A DNA stretch of 43,981 bases from an uncultured Hyphomicrobiales bacterium (GTDB taxonomy: Bacteria > Pseudomonadota > Alphaproteobacteria > Rhizobiales > Beijerinckiaceae), in the NCBI GenBank assembly GCA_903931945.1, contig CAIZEI010000192.1:1-43981 (forward strand), in the 5' to 3' direction. The notes beneath the pieces are model-generated. The model was not told the DNA's origin. It searched no databases and saw only the letters and a list, made by a program, of their open reading frames with translations. Position numbers and translations under genes: made by a program. Below are positions 7,676 to 15,864 of the stretch, in pieces (the first letter of the stretch is position 1; every line of letters begins with the position of its first letter).

Positions 7676-8989
7676 TCAGATTGGGCGGAAGTCCTTTGCC
7701 GGCAAGCGCGGAATCGGCAACCCCAGATGTTCCCGCAACATCGTTCCTTCATAGGCTTTGCGGAACAGGCCGCGACGCTGCAATTCCGGCACCACAAGTT
7801 CGCAGAAATCCTGCGTGCCGCCCCGCATTTCCGCCGGCATGATGTTGTAGCCGTCGGCGGCCCCGTTCTCGAACCAGTGTTGAAGATCGTCGGCGATATC
7901 GTTCGGCGCGCCGATGAGCAGGCGATGGCCTTTGGCGACAAGAAGCTTTTCATAGACCTGTCGAACGCTCATCTTCTCCCGCCGCGCTGTTTCGAGAATG
8001 ACCAGGCCGCGGCTCTGCGCCACTTTTGAGACGTCGATTTCCGGCAGCTGCGCATCCACATCGATGCCGGTCAAATCCGCGCCGAGCGCGCGCGACAAAG
8101 CCACGACACCCGCCTGCGGATGGATCAGCGCCTGCAATTCCTCATATTTGTCTTGCGCCTCCCGGCGCGTGCGCCCGACGATCGTCACCACGCCGGGCAT
8201 AATCAAAGCGTGGTTTGGATCGCGTCCATGCGCCACGGCCCGCGTCTTGATATCCGAATAGAATTTTTGCGCCGATTCGAGGTCGCGCTGGATCGTGAAG
8301 ATCGCCTCGCCAACACGCGAGGCAAGGGTCTTGCCGTCTTCCGATGAGCCCGCCTGCACGAGAACCGGCTGGCCCTGCGGCGAGCGCGGCATGGTAAGGG
8401 GACCGCGAACCTTGAAATGCCGGCCGGAATGATTGAGCGGGTGCATTTTCGCGGGGTCGAAAAAAACGGCGTTCGCCTTGTCGATGGGCACGCCGTCGTC
8501 GTCCCAGCTGTCCCACAGGCCGCGCACCACATCGACGAATTCGCCTGCGATTTCGTAGCGGTTCGAGGCGTTCGGGTGCGCGTCGTAGCCAAAATTATGG
8601 GCTTCGAGCGTGGAGACAGAAGTGACGACGTTCCAGCCGGCGCGGCCGCCGCTGATCAGATCGAGCGAACCGAATTTCCGCGCAATATTGTAGGGCTCGT
8701 TATAAGTCGTCGTCGCGGTGGCGACGAGGCCGATGCGGCTCGTGACCATGGCGAGCGCCGAGAGAAGCGTAATCGGCTCGTGGCGCATGGTGTCGCGCTG
8801 CGGCGCGTCCGCCGTCAGCGAAAAGACATCGGCGATGAAGACCAGATCAAAGCAGGCCCGCTCCGCCGCTTGCGTGAAGTCGACATAGGACTGGATATCA
8901 AAGCCGTGGGGATAGGCGTCGGGGTGCCGCCATGCCGCGAGATGGTGGCCGCCCGGAGCGAAAAACAGGCCGAGCTTCATCTCCCGCAT
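7676..8989 (-). CDS. LLM-class FMN-dependent monooxygenase, NtaA/SnaA/DszA family (copy 1)
   Basis: A 437-residue flavin monooxygenase with a bacterial-luciferase-like TIM barrel, cytoplasmic. Family marks: KLGLFFAPGGHHLAAWRHP at the N-terminus; the FDLVFIADVF strand; TYNEPYNIARKFGSLDLIS followed by GRAGWNVVTS, the flavin-phosphate region; GLWDSWDDDGVP; PRSPQGQPVLVQAGSSEDGK; and the C-terminal AADGYNIMPAE. Members use FMNH2 from a separate reductase to oxidise substrates such as nitrilotriacetate, EDTA or dibenzothiophene sulfone; which one applies here cannot be told. No flavin reductase gene is nearby. ATG 8989 is chosen because AAGGA lies eight bases upstream, whereas the ATG at 8980 has its purine run touching the codon. 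It is the last of a same-strand series with a second monooxygenase and two binding proteins. Confidence 0.9.
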   Translation of the reverse strand: MREMKLGLFFAPGGHHLAAWRHPDAYPHGFDIQSYVDFTQAAERACFDLVFIADVFSLTADAPQRDTMRHEPITLLSALAMVTSRIGLVATATTTYNEPYNIARKFGSLDLISGGRAGWNVVTSVSTLEAHNFGYDAHPNASNRYEIAGEFVDVVRGLWDSWDDDGVPIDKANAVFFDPAKMHPLNHSGRHFKVRGPLTMPRSPQGQPVLVQAGSSEDGKTLASRVGEAIFTIQRDLESAQKFYSDIKTRAVAHGRDPNHALIMPGVVTIVGRTRREAQDKYEELQALIHPQAGVVALSRALGADLTGIDVDAQLPEIDVSKVAQSRGLVILETARREKMSVRQVYEKLLVAKGHRLLIGAPNDIADDLQHWFENGAADGYNIMPAEMRGGTQDFCELVVPELQRRGLFRKAYEGTMLREHLGLPIPRLPAKDFRPI

Positions 8990-9304
8990 GCGCCGTATCC
9001 TTTTTCAGTTTCAGGTCGATGATACTTGCAGATTCGCTTCATTCCAAGCGCCTGTCCGGTTTCAGCATTGCCGGAGCCATTTTAAGCCATGAATCTCATT
9101 GTCAATGTACAGTGCGAAAAACACACAGAGGTGAAATACCACAGTCCCACGGTGGCCAATGCCGCAGGATGTTTACAGGCTTCTTGAATTCCAAGATATG
9201 GATTCTCGCGAGAGTCTGGATTTTCGCCTGCGATGTGCTTGGGAGGCGTTGTCACATTGTCGAAACTGACCGCTTTCGGCAACGTGAAAACGCCCTGACG
9301 CGGG
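8990..9304. other. Intergenic region upstream of the first monooxygenase
   Basis: 315 bases with no recognisable gene. It is moderately AT-rich and probably holds the promoter of the monooxygenase at 8989, but no consensus promoter can be assigned. Confidence 0.4.
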
Positions 9305-10339
9305 CTACTTCTTCACATAAGGCCCCAAATCCCGCGCCGCCCTACGCGCGAAACTCAGATCAACCGACTGCTCCACCGTCACCGGCGCCTCGATCCAGCC
9401 CTGGCTGGCGTAGAATTTCAGATCCTTGGTCAGGCTCGGGATGTTGAGCGCGCCATCAGGCTCGGCGCCTTGCGCGGCGATAGCACGATAAACAGCGGGG
9501 TTCTTCAATTCAGTCATCTCCGTCAGGACACCAATAACTTCGTCGGCGTTGGGCCCTGCGATTTTACCGTTCTTCAGGGAATCATTGTAATCGCGCTGGC
9601 CGCGCAAAAAGGCGCGCATGAAGCGCAAGGCCGCGTCGGGCCGCTCGGTAATGAATTTCGAGGAATAGAGCAACACCGCAGCCTCGTGGCCGGGGTCCAT
9701 AACATCGTCGCTCGTAACCTTGGTGGCGCTGCCGGCGTTGATCGCCTGCGAGGCCTGCGGCTCGGTGGTGAGGCCCATATCGATCTTGCCATTGGCCAGC
9801 GCCACGACGTGGTTGGGATAGATGAGATAAACTGGCTCGATATCGCCGAAGGTCAAACCAATCGATGTAAGATAGGCGTTCAATGTCGCCGTGGCGCTTG
9901 AGCCGATGACCGGCATAGCGACTTTCAGCCCCTTTATGTCGGTTGGCTTTGAATAACGACCACTGCCGATGAGATCGTTGCGCACGATCAGGAGATTGTG
10001 CCCATAGCCTGGCGGCGCGTTGGAGACGCTCGCCACCATCTTCGCGCCGATGCCGCGGGCGACAAAATTGTAAAAGCCCGCGCTTGATGAGGTCGAGCCA
10101 GCGTCAAGCTCGCCCGCTCCAAGGGGCGTGAGCGTATTGTTGCCCATGCCTGTGAAAATCTGCTCGACCTTCAGTCCCTCGGCGTGGAAATAACCCTTTT
10201 TCTGGGCCAGAAACGCGCCCGCGTCGCTGGACGTGCCGGTGATCGCCATTTTTATTTCGTCGAGCGCTTGCGCGTCGGCGCGCGCCACCGCCACGAGAAA
10301 TGCCCCTGCTATCGCCGCGGACCTGAGCAGCCAGCTCAT
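9305..10339 (-). CDS. NMT1/SsuA-like periplasmic substrate-binding protein
   Basis: A 344-residue exported binding protein of the NMT1/THI5-SsuA type. ATG 10339 is chosen over 10375 because GGGAGG lies eight bases before it and a clean signal peptide follows (SWLLRSAAIAGAFLVAVARA, cleaved near DAQA). The mature start KMAITGTSSDAGAFLAQKKG, then YFHAEGLKVEQIFTGMG and LGAGELDAGSTSSS, are the family signatures. The middle carries LKVAMPVIGSSATATLNAYL. Such receptors usually feed an ABC importer for sulfonates, taurine, nitrate or thiamine precursors, but no permease or ATPase gene is near. It follows the TctC gene at 10429 by 90 bases and probably shares its transcript. Confidence 0.86.
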   Translation of the reverse strand: MSWLLRSAAIAGAFLVAVARADAQALDEIKMAITGTSSDAGAFLAQKKGYFHAEGLKVEQIFTGMGNNTLTPLGAGELDAGSTSSSAGFYNFVARGIGAKMVASVSNAPPGYGHNLLIVRNDLIGSGRYSKPTDIKGLKVAMPVIGSSATATLNAYLTSIGLTFGDIEPVYLIYPNHVVALANGKIDMGLTTEPQASQAINAGSATKVTSDDVMDPGHEAAVLLYSSKFITERPDAALRFMRAFLRGQRDYNDSLKNGKIAGPNADEVIGVLTEMTELKNPAVYRAIAAQGAEPDGALNIPSLTKDLKFYASQGWIEAPVTVEQSVDLSFARRAARDLGPYVKK

Positions 10340-10428
10340 GCCATCGCCTCCCTTTTGTGCTCGCGCCTGTCGCACGGCGGCGCTCGCGCCAATCTAGGTT
10401 TGAACCCAAGCGTCGCGCAAGACCGCGC

Positions 10429-11478
10429 TTATTTCACCACGTCCGATTGCTTTGGCTCGATCGCTTCCTTTACGCGGGCGCGAATATCCGCTGAAGTCGT
10501 CAAGATCGTGTCGATCAGCGAGGCGAGCTCCAATCCCTGCATGGTGTGAAGTACGGCGTGCTCCTTCCGGGCGTCCGCGATGAATTCAGGGTCGCGCAGG
10601 GTTTCTTCGAAGGCCTTGCGCAACGCCGCCACGCGCTCGGGCGGAACGCCCGGCGTTGTCGCCAGCGGTCGCCCGACGCTCGCTGCCCGCGACATGAAAT
10701 CGACGAGTGGTTTGTCTGCTGGCTTCACCGGGAGATCGGCAAGCAATGGCGTGTCGGGGATTGCCTGTTCCTTGACGAGGCCCGCCTGAATCAGCGGGAT
10801 AATCAGCTTGTCGGGAATCCAGTTTGGCCGGTCGGCCATGTAATCGCTATAGGGATTGGTGCCGCGGCCCTCGACCTCGCCTTTTTCCATGGCGAAATCG
10901 ACATCGGCTCCGCCAGCGTAACCAAAGATCATCTTGAATTTCGTGCCGAGCACGTTGTTGTAGAAGGCAGGATATTGCACTGACGCCGAGCCTGCGCCTG
11001 TCGTGCCTATGGTGGTTTCGTGCGCCATAGCGTCTGCGATGGTCTTGGTCGGCGAGGTATGCCAGACCGCCAGCAACTGCGGGGAATTGTCGACATTCGC
11101 GATCCAGTTGAACGAGCGCAGATCGGCCTTGAGTTGTGACGACAGCCCCAGCGCCTGATCGCTGGCAAGTCCCTGGCTGACGATCGAAATCACCGAGCCA
11201 TCGCGCGGCGCCACATTCGCCATGTAGTTGGCCGCGACAATGCCACCGCCGCCCGGCATGTTGTTCGGCGTGACGACCGGCTCACCGGGGATGTGACGAC
11301 CGATGTGCCGCGCCAGCAAGCGCGAGAGCAGATCATAGCCGCCACCCGGCGGTGTGCGGATTATGAAGCGCATCTGTTTGCCGGGGCCGGCGTAGAAGTC
11401 GCGCACGGGATCAGCGCGCGTGGACGCGGCGCCAGCGATAGCGGCGAGGGCCGTGGCGAGGAACAATCGACGGCGCAT
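10429..11478 (-). CDS. TctC/Bug-like periplasmic receptor 1
   Basis: A 349-residue tricarboxylate-transport-type (TctC/Bug) receptor. ATG 11478 is preferred: GGAGG is five bases upstream and the signal peptide MRRRLFLATALAAIAGAASTRA follows. The ligand-loop motif is PPGGGYDLLSRLLARHIG, then PNNMPGGGGIVAANYM, APRDGSVISIVSQG and AMEKGEVEGRG. It begins 15 bases after the stop of the second monooxygenase, so the two are almost certainly co-transcribed and the receptor may capture that enzyme's substrate. Its closest relative in the window by eye is receptor 3 (shared GTKFK, GY-GGAD-D-AME-GEV-GRG). TctA and TctB membrane subunits are absent. Confidence 0.88.
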   Translation of the reverse strand: MRRRLFLATALAAIAGAASTRADPVRDFYAGPGKQMRFIIRTPPGGGYDLLSRLLARHIGRHIPGEPVVTPNNMPGGGGIVAANYMANVAPRDGSVISIVSQGLASDQALGLSSQLKADLRSFNWIANVDNSPQLLAVWHTSPTKTIADAMAHETTIGTTGAGSASVQYPAFYNNVLGTKFKMIFGYAGGADVDFAMEKGEVEGRGTNPYSDYMADRPNWIPDKLIIPLIQAGLVKEQAIPDTPLLADLPVKPADKPLVDFMSRAASVGRPLATTPGVPPERVAALRKAFEETLRDPEFIADARKEHAVLHTMQGLELASLIDTILTTSADIRARVKEAIEPKQSDVVK

Positions 11479-11493
11479 GAAATCCTCCACAGT

Positions 11494-12828
11494 CTATTGC
11501 GCGTAGCGGCTTTTCGGTCGGGCGAGGCCGAGATGATCGCGCAAGGTGGTTCCCTCGTATAGCGTGCGATAAAGTCCGCGTCGCTGCAACTCCGGCACGA
11601 CCAGGTCAACGAAATCGGTCAATCCCCCCGGCAACACCGGCGGCATGATGTTAAAGCCATCGGCGGCGCCGGTCTCGAACCATTCCTGCATGGCGTCGGC
11701 GATATCGGTTGGCGAACCGTGAATGTCGAAATGGCCCCGTCCACCGGCGATTTGCGTGTAAAGCTGACGGATGCTCAGCCGCTCGCGCTTGGCCATGTCG
11801 CTCATGAGCGTCGCGCGGCTTGAGATCACTTTGTCGGGCGGAATTTCAGGCAAGGGACCATCCACGTCATGGCCGCGCAGATCAAGCCCGGTGCGTTGCT
11901 CAAGCAGCGCCAAGCCTACTTCCGGATGTATCAGCATTTGCAGCCGCTCGCGTTTCTCGAACGCTTCTGCGGCGTTGCGACCGACAGTGACGAAAAACCC
12001 CGGCATGATTTTCAATGCGTCGCGATCGCGGCCAAACCGCGCCATACGCCCTTTCACATCGGCGTAAAAAGCACGCGCCTCCTCAATGGTCGGCGTGGCG
12101 GTGAACACGACTTCGGCGGTCTCCGCCGCAAGCTCCCGCCCTTCTTCCGAGGCGCCCGCCTGCACCAGAACCGGACGACCCTGCGGCGAGCGCGCAACGT
12201 TCAGGGGGCCGCGCACCTGGAAATGCTCGCCGACATGGGCGAGTTCATGCATCTTTTCCGGATCGAAGAAAATCCCGCTGTCGCGGTCACGCAGGAAGGC
12301 GTCATCATCCCAACTGTCCCACAGTCCGACCACGACCTCGGCGAATTCGCGCGCCCGTTTGTAGCGCGCCTCCTTCGGCGGATGTTCGCCACGGCTGAAA
12401 TTCATGGCGGCGGTGTGGTTGCCCGTGGTCACGAGGTTCCAGCCACCCCGCCCATTGCTAACATGATCAAGCGAGGCGAATTTGCGCGCGACGGAGAATG
12501 GTTCTTCATAGGTGGTGCTCGCGGTACAAACGAGACCGACGCGCGTAGTCACTGCGGCAAGCGCCGCCAACAGGGTGAAAGGCTCGATCCAGGCCACATA
12601 GGACATCCGCCTGAGGCCATCGGGATCGAACACAGCTGTCGCGGTCGCGGAATCAGCCGAGAACAGCATGTCGAACAGGCCGCGCTCGGCGATTCGCGCG
12701 AGTTCGATGAAATGTGGGAAATTGACGCCCGCGTCGGCTTGCGACTCTGGATGGCGCCAGCCTGCGAGGTGGTGACCGGCAGGGCGCAGAAACATCCCCA
12801 GCTTGATTTGGCGCGGCGCGGCGGTCAT
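11494..12828 (-). CDS. LLM-class FMN-dependent monooxygenase, NtaA/SnaA/DszA family (copy 2)
   Basis: A 444-residue paralogue of the enzyme at 7676-8989. Shared landmarks are KLGMFLRPAGHHLAGWRHPE, TYEEPFSVARKFASLDHVS, GRGGWNLVTTGNHTAAMNFS, VGLWDSWDDDAF, SPQGRPVLVQAGASEEGREL and AADGFNIMPPVLPGGLTDF. Divergence in the segment before GLWDSWDDD and in the insertion loops suggests a different substrate. The start at ATG 12828 has GGGAGGAAT directly upstream. It leads a same-strand unit, monooxygenase 2 - receptor 1 - NMT1-like binding protein, with monooxygenase 1 further downstream. Like copy 1 it needs an unlinked FMN reductase. Confidence 0.9.
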   Translation of the reverse strand: MTAAPRQIKLGMFLRPAGHHLAGWRHPESQADAGVNFPHFIELARIAERGLFDMLFSADSATATAVFDPDGLRRMSYVAWIEPFTLLAALAAVTTRVGLVCTASTTYEEPFSVARKFASLDHVSNGRGGWNLVTTGNHTAAMNFSRGEHPPKEARYKRAREFAEVVVGLWDSWDDDAFLRDRDSGIFFDPEKMHELAHVGEHFQVRGPLNVARSPQGRPVLVQAGASEEGRELAAETAEVVFTATPTIEEARAFYADVKGRMARFGRDRDALKIMPGFFVTVGRNAAEAFEKRERLQMLIHPEVGLALLEQRTGLDLRGHDVDGPLPEIPPDKVISSRATLMSDMAKRERLSIRQLYTQIAGGRGHFDIHGSPTDIADAMQEWFETGAADGFNIMPPVLPGGLTDFVDLVVPELQRRGLYRTLYEGTTLRDHLGLARPKSRYAQ

Positions 12829-13132
12829 GATTCCTCCCGGTCCTTGGTCAGAAAATTTAAGACAGAAGGCGGCGTAATCGAGCGGAGGACACAGCTCATC
12901 CGTGGCTTGATTTCATGCAGCGTTTCTTTGGCGTTGCAAACAACGATTTCGTATGGTGTCGCGTTTGATCCTTTCTCGGGCATGGTCACGTCTGCTGGGT
13001 CTTGCGGGCCAGGGGACGGACACATTACTGCGTAGGAAATGGAAAATCAGCTACAATGGGTGTCGACTCTCACCCGAGATCAACCGCCCGAAATCGAGCC
13101 GAAACACCCGAACCACCTTCACCGCGCGAACG
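12829..13132. other. Intergenic region between monooxygenase 2 and the classical Bug gene
   Basis: 304 bases with no supported gene. It should contain the promoter of the monooxygenase 2 operon. No repeat copy or IS remnant is recognised. Confidence 0.4.
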
Positions 13133-14182
13133 TTAGTTCTTGCGTGTCATACCCAGCACCGATGCGATGTGGGTGACTTGCGCGTATTGATCCTTGAGGG
13201 CAGCGGCGAACGCGTCGACATCCAAAGGCGTCGCTGGTTGCCCGGAGAGGAGCAGCCGATCGGCGACGATTTTATCTTCCAAAACAGCGACCACGTCCGC
13301 CGCGATCCGCCGTCTGAGTTCGAGAGGCATATCGCGCGGGCCAAGAAGGCCCAGAACAGGGCTCGCGAGAAGAGACGGGAAGCCCTCTTCAACGACTGAG
13401 CCAATGTCGGGCGCGTTGGGGGCTCGCGCACGGCCGTTGATCGCGATGATTTTGATCTTACCGGTCTCTGCGTAGGTTCGCATGGCCGCGTAGGACTGCA
13501 TGGACAGCTGAATTCGGTTTTCGCCAAGATCGAGCGGCGAGGTGGTGATGTCGCGATAAGGAACCTTGGCGATGCCAAGACCTTCTTCTTTGACGAAACC
13601 ATCAAAGACAAATTCCGAAAACCCCGGCGCTACAGCGTAGCTTGTCTCGCGGGGCTTGGCGCGAGCCAGCGCTACAAATTCCTTGATATTGGAAATACCG
13701 ATGCTTCCAGGCACCGCGACCGCGATCTGAACCTGGGCCACTCCAGCGATTGGCGTGAGATCGGTCTCGGGATCAAAACGAATATCTTTCTCGGTATAGG
13801 GCTGCACGACAAAAGCGCTGCTGGGTCCGAAAAACAGAACGTGATCGTCTTTGGCGTTCGAGACTGTCCCGAGCGATAGCAGTCCATCGCCGCCCGGCTT
13901 GCCATCGATAATGATGGGTTGGCCCCATTTTTGTTGTAGCTTGTCGGTTAGCAGCCGGGCGGCCGTGTCGGCACCCGAGCCTGGACCGAATGGCAGCACA
14001 AGGCGGACTGGACGCGTCGGCCACTGCTGGGCAAGGCTCGTCCTCGCCGCAACCACCTGAATGGCGACCGCAACGACGGCCGCCACAGTGACGCGGTAAA
14101 AATTGCCAGCGGTTCGCTGAATGAGAGATGTCCCCGCGCCTGCTCCTGAAAGCGGCAAGAATAGACGACGCGGAAGATTCAC
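13133..14182 (-). CDS. Classical Bug-family (TctC-type) receptor 2
   Basis: A 349-residue receptor that differs from the other seven in the window and looks like a standard Bug protein. After a long N-terminal region with a hydrophobic stretch (VTVAAVVAVAIQVVAARTSLA) comes QQWPTRPVRLVLPFGPGSGA, then DTAARLLTDKLQQKWGQPII, the usual Bug start. The GTG at 14182 has no clear ribosome-binding site and leaves an unusually long signal region, so the true start may be downstream, near the FYRVTVAAV stretch. It has no close co-directional partner: 304 bases separate it from the monooxygenase unit. Bug proteins bind small carboxylates such as aspartate, glutamate, citrate or nicotinate; the ligand here is unknown. 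Confidence 0.85.
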   Translation of the reverse strand: MNLPRRLFLPLSGAGAGTSLIQRTAGNFYRVTVAAVVAVAIQVVAARTSLAQQWPTRPVRLVLPFGPGSGADTAARLLTDKLQQKWGQPIIIDGKPGGDGLLSLGTVSNAKDDHVLFFGPSSAFVVQPYTEKDIRFDPETDLTPIAGVAQVQIAVAVPGSIGISNIKEFVALARAKPRETSYAVAPGFSEFVFDGFVKEEGLGIAKVPYRDITTSPLDLGENRIQLSMQSYAAMRTYAETGKIKIIAINGRARAPNAPDIGSVVEEGFPSLLASPVLGLLGPRDMPLELRRRIAADVVAVLEDKIVADRLLLSGQPATPLDVDAFAAALKDQYAQVTHIASVLGMTRKN

Positions 14183-14627
14183 GATGCGCGCCCCTGTGAG
14201 CCTAAAATTTAAGCCTATCCTCGCACAACTAGAATGAATTTCAATGACCGTTTATGTCTAGGGTTTCGGATGCCGGCCCTCGCCGCGCGTTTCAGCTAGC
14301 CCGCCGCCAAATCCGTCTGGGTCGGCGGCAGTTGAGGGACTTGCGTCTTTTGTATTCGGAGCCACGGCCAAATTTATGCGTTTGACCGCTTTCTGAGGTA
14401 TCGCCGACCTGAAAACCGGCAGGAGTTTTCCATCGGTTTCGTCTCAGTGTGACCCTACGGCGATCTGCCGCCACAATAGATACCCTGCCAGGCTGACAAG
14501 AAGTTAGTGTTCAACGAAGTCGGCCACCGACGACCACAATTTGTATTTTTTGAATGGTGGCGCGCGCCGGTTGCTTCCGAAAGTTCTATCGGTGAAATTG
14601 GCTAATTGTGAGCGAGAGGTACAAGCG
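14183..14627. other. Divergent intergenic region with repeat copy C
   Basis: Separates the Bug gene (minus) from the hydrolase gene (plus). It contains repeat copy C at 14321-14455; the remainder should carry promoters for both genes. Confidence 0.5.
14321..14455 (-). repeat. 131-bp dispersed intergenic repeat, copy C
   Basis: On the minus strand it reads GGGTCAC, GATGGAAAACTCCTGCCGG, GGCGATACC, AACGCATAAATTTGG, then GAATACAAAAGACGCAAGTC near the 3' end, matching copy A block by block with a few inserted bases near the 3' end. It is inverted relative to copies A and B and parallel to copy D. Confidence 0.78.
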
Positions 14628-15746
14628 ATGCGTGGCGTATTTGGGCTTCACCACGTCGTAGTTGGCAATATAGCCATCGCTGCTCTTTTCTCCGGATCCG
14701 CAGGCGCGCAATCCCTGCGGGTCGATCCGATCCGCGTTCCTGTCAACGCGGATGGGCATACGGCAGAACTCGTTGGAGCGGTGGTGCGCCTCGACGACGG
14801 TGCGTTGCATCCTTTGGCCATTGTCAATCATGGCTCGCCGCGCGATCCCGCTGACCGTCCGAAAATGACCCCCTACGGCATGTGGTTCCAGGCGTCGGCA
14901 CTGGCGCGACGTGGCTGGAGCGTGGCCATGTTCCTGAGGCGCGGCTACGGCAAGTCGGGCGGCGATTGGGCGGAAAGTTACGGTCCCTGCGATAAGCCGG
15001 ACTATATCAGCGCAGGCCGCGCCGCCGCCCATGATATCGAAGCCGTCGCCACCTATATGGAAAAGCAAAGTTACGTTTTAGCCGGTTCATGGATTAGTGT
15101 CGGCGTTTCGGCTGGCGCTTTCGCCACGGTCGCCCTTACCGCCGACTCGCCGAAGACTCTCGCAGCGGCGATTGCCTTCGCACCGGGACGCGGCTCGACC
15201 GCCCCCGACAAACTGTGCGGCGACCAGGAACTGGCGCGGGCCTTCGCGCGATTCGGCGAGACATCGCGAACGCCGCTATTGTGGGTCAACGCCAGCAATG
15301 ACCATTTCTTCGGGCCAAAGTTGGTTGACGAATGGGTTGCGCGCTTTTCCAGCCAAGGCGGCAAAGTCACTCATGTCGCTGTTGGTCTCTATGGACAGGA
15401 TGGCCATGACCTGCTCAGCGCGGGCGGCGAGAAAATTTGGGCGCCAATAATCGATCATTTTCTCGAAACTCAGGGACTGAAACTTCGCAGTGAGCCAGCC
15501 GCTGCGACTCGCCCCGCTGTCGCGCCGCCATCAACCCTTGACGACGAGGGCAAAAAGGCTTTTGGCGCCTATCTTGACGCCGCGCCCAACAAGGCTTTCG
15601 CGGTTGGTCCGGGATCTAGATACGGCTGGGCGAGCGCCAGGGCGACCGCCGCTCAGGCTCGCGCCGACGCCATGGCTTTTTGTGCAGGAAATGGTGCGGC
15701 GAGCAAATGTCGGGTGTTGAATGCCAATGATTTGAATGATCAGTGA
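14628..15746 (+). CDS. Exported alpha/beta hydrolase with a small C-terminal extension domain
   Basis: A 372-residue protein. ATG 14628 is preferred to 14541 because a GAGAGG sequence lies about ten bases upstream and a signal-like segment follows (VVVGNIAIAALFSGSAGAQS). The hydrolase core has the oxyanion strand PLAIVNHGSP, MFLRRGYGKSGG, the nucleophile elbow GVSAGAFA (Gly-x-Ser-x-Gly), an acidic-residue strand LLWVNASNDHFF and the catalytic His in YGQDGHDLL, as in dienelactone-hydrolase-type esterases. The last 55 residues (KAFAVGPGSRYGWASARATA, AQARADAMAFC and a second Cys in KCRVL) form a separate Cys-containing module seen at the C-termini of exported alphaproteobacterial proteins. Substrate unknown. 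Confidence 0.78.
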   Translation: MRGVFGLHHVVVGNIAIAALFSGSAGAQSLRVDPIRVPVNADGHTAELVGAVVRLDDGALHPLAIVNHGSPRDPADRPKMTPYGMWFQASALARRGWSVAMFLRRGYGKSGGDWAESYGPCDKPDYISAGRAAAHDIEAVATYMEKQSYVLAGSWISVGVSAGAFATVALTADSPKTLAAAIAFAPGRGSTAPDKLCGDQELARAFARFGETSRTPLLWVNASNDHFFGPKLVDEWVARFSSQGGKVTHVAVGLYGQDGHDLLSAGGEKIWAPIIDHFLETQGLKLRSEPAAATRPAVAPPSTLDDEGKKAFGAYLDAAPNKAFAVGPGSRYGWASARATAAQARADAMAFCAGNGAASKCRVLNANDLNDQ

Positions 15747-15864
15747 CATTTGCCTCGACAAAAATTCCCAGTGGTCGTCTTTTGCGAGGGGGCGCCACAC
15801 ACCTGTTGTCTCAATGCGGAGACCGAAGTCCAAACCGGTTCAATTCATATGCTCCGTTGATGGC

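Noticed and set aside
11869-13035. Long plus-strand open frame of 388 codons
   Set aside because: It lies antisense to the clearly recognisable monooxygenase 2 gene, is Arg/His-rich, and shows no domain.
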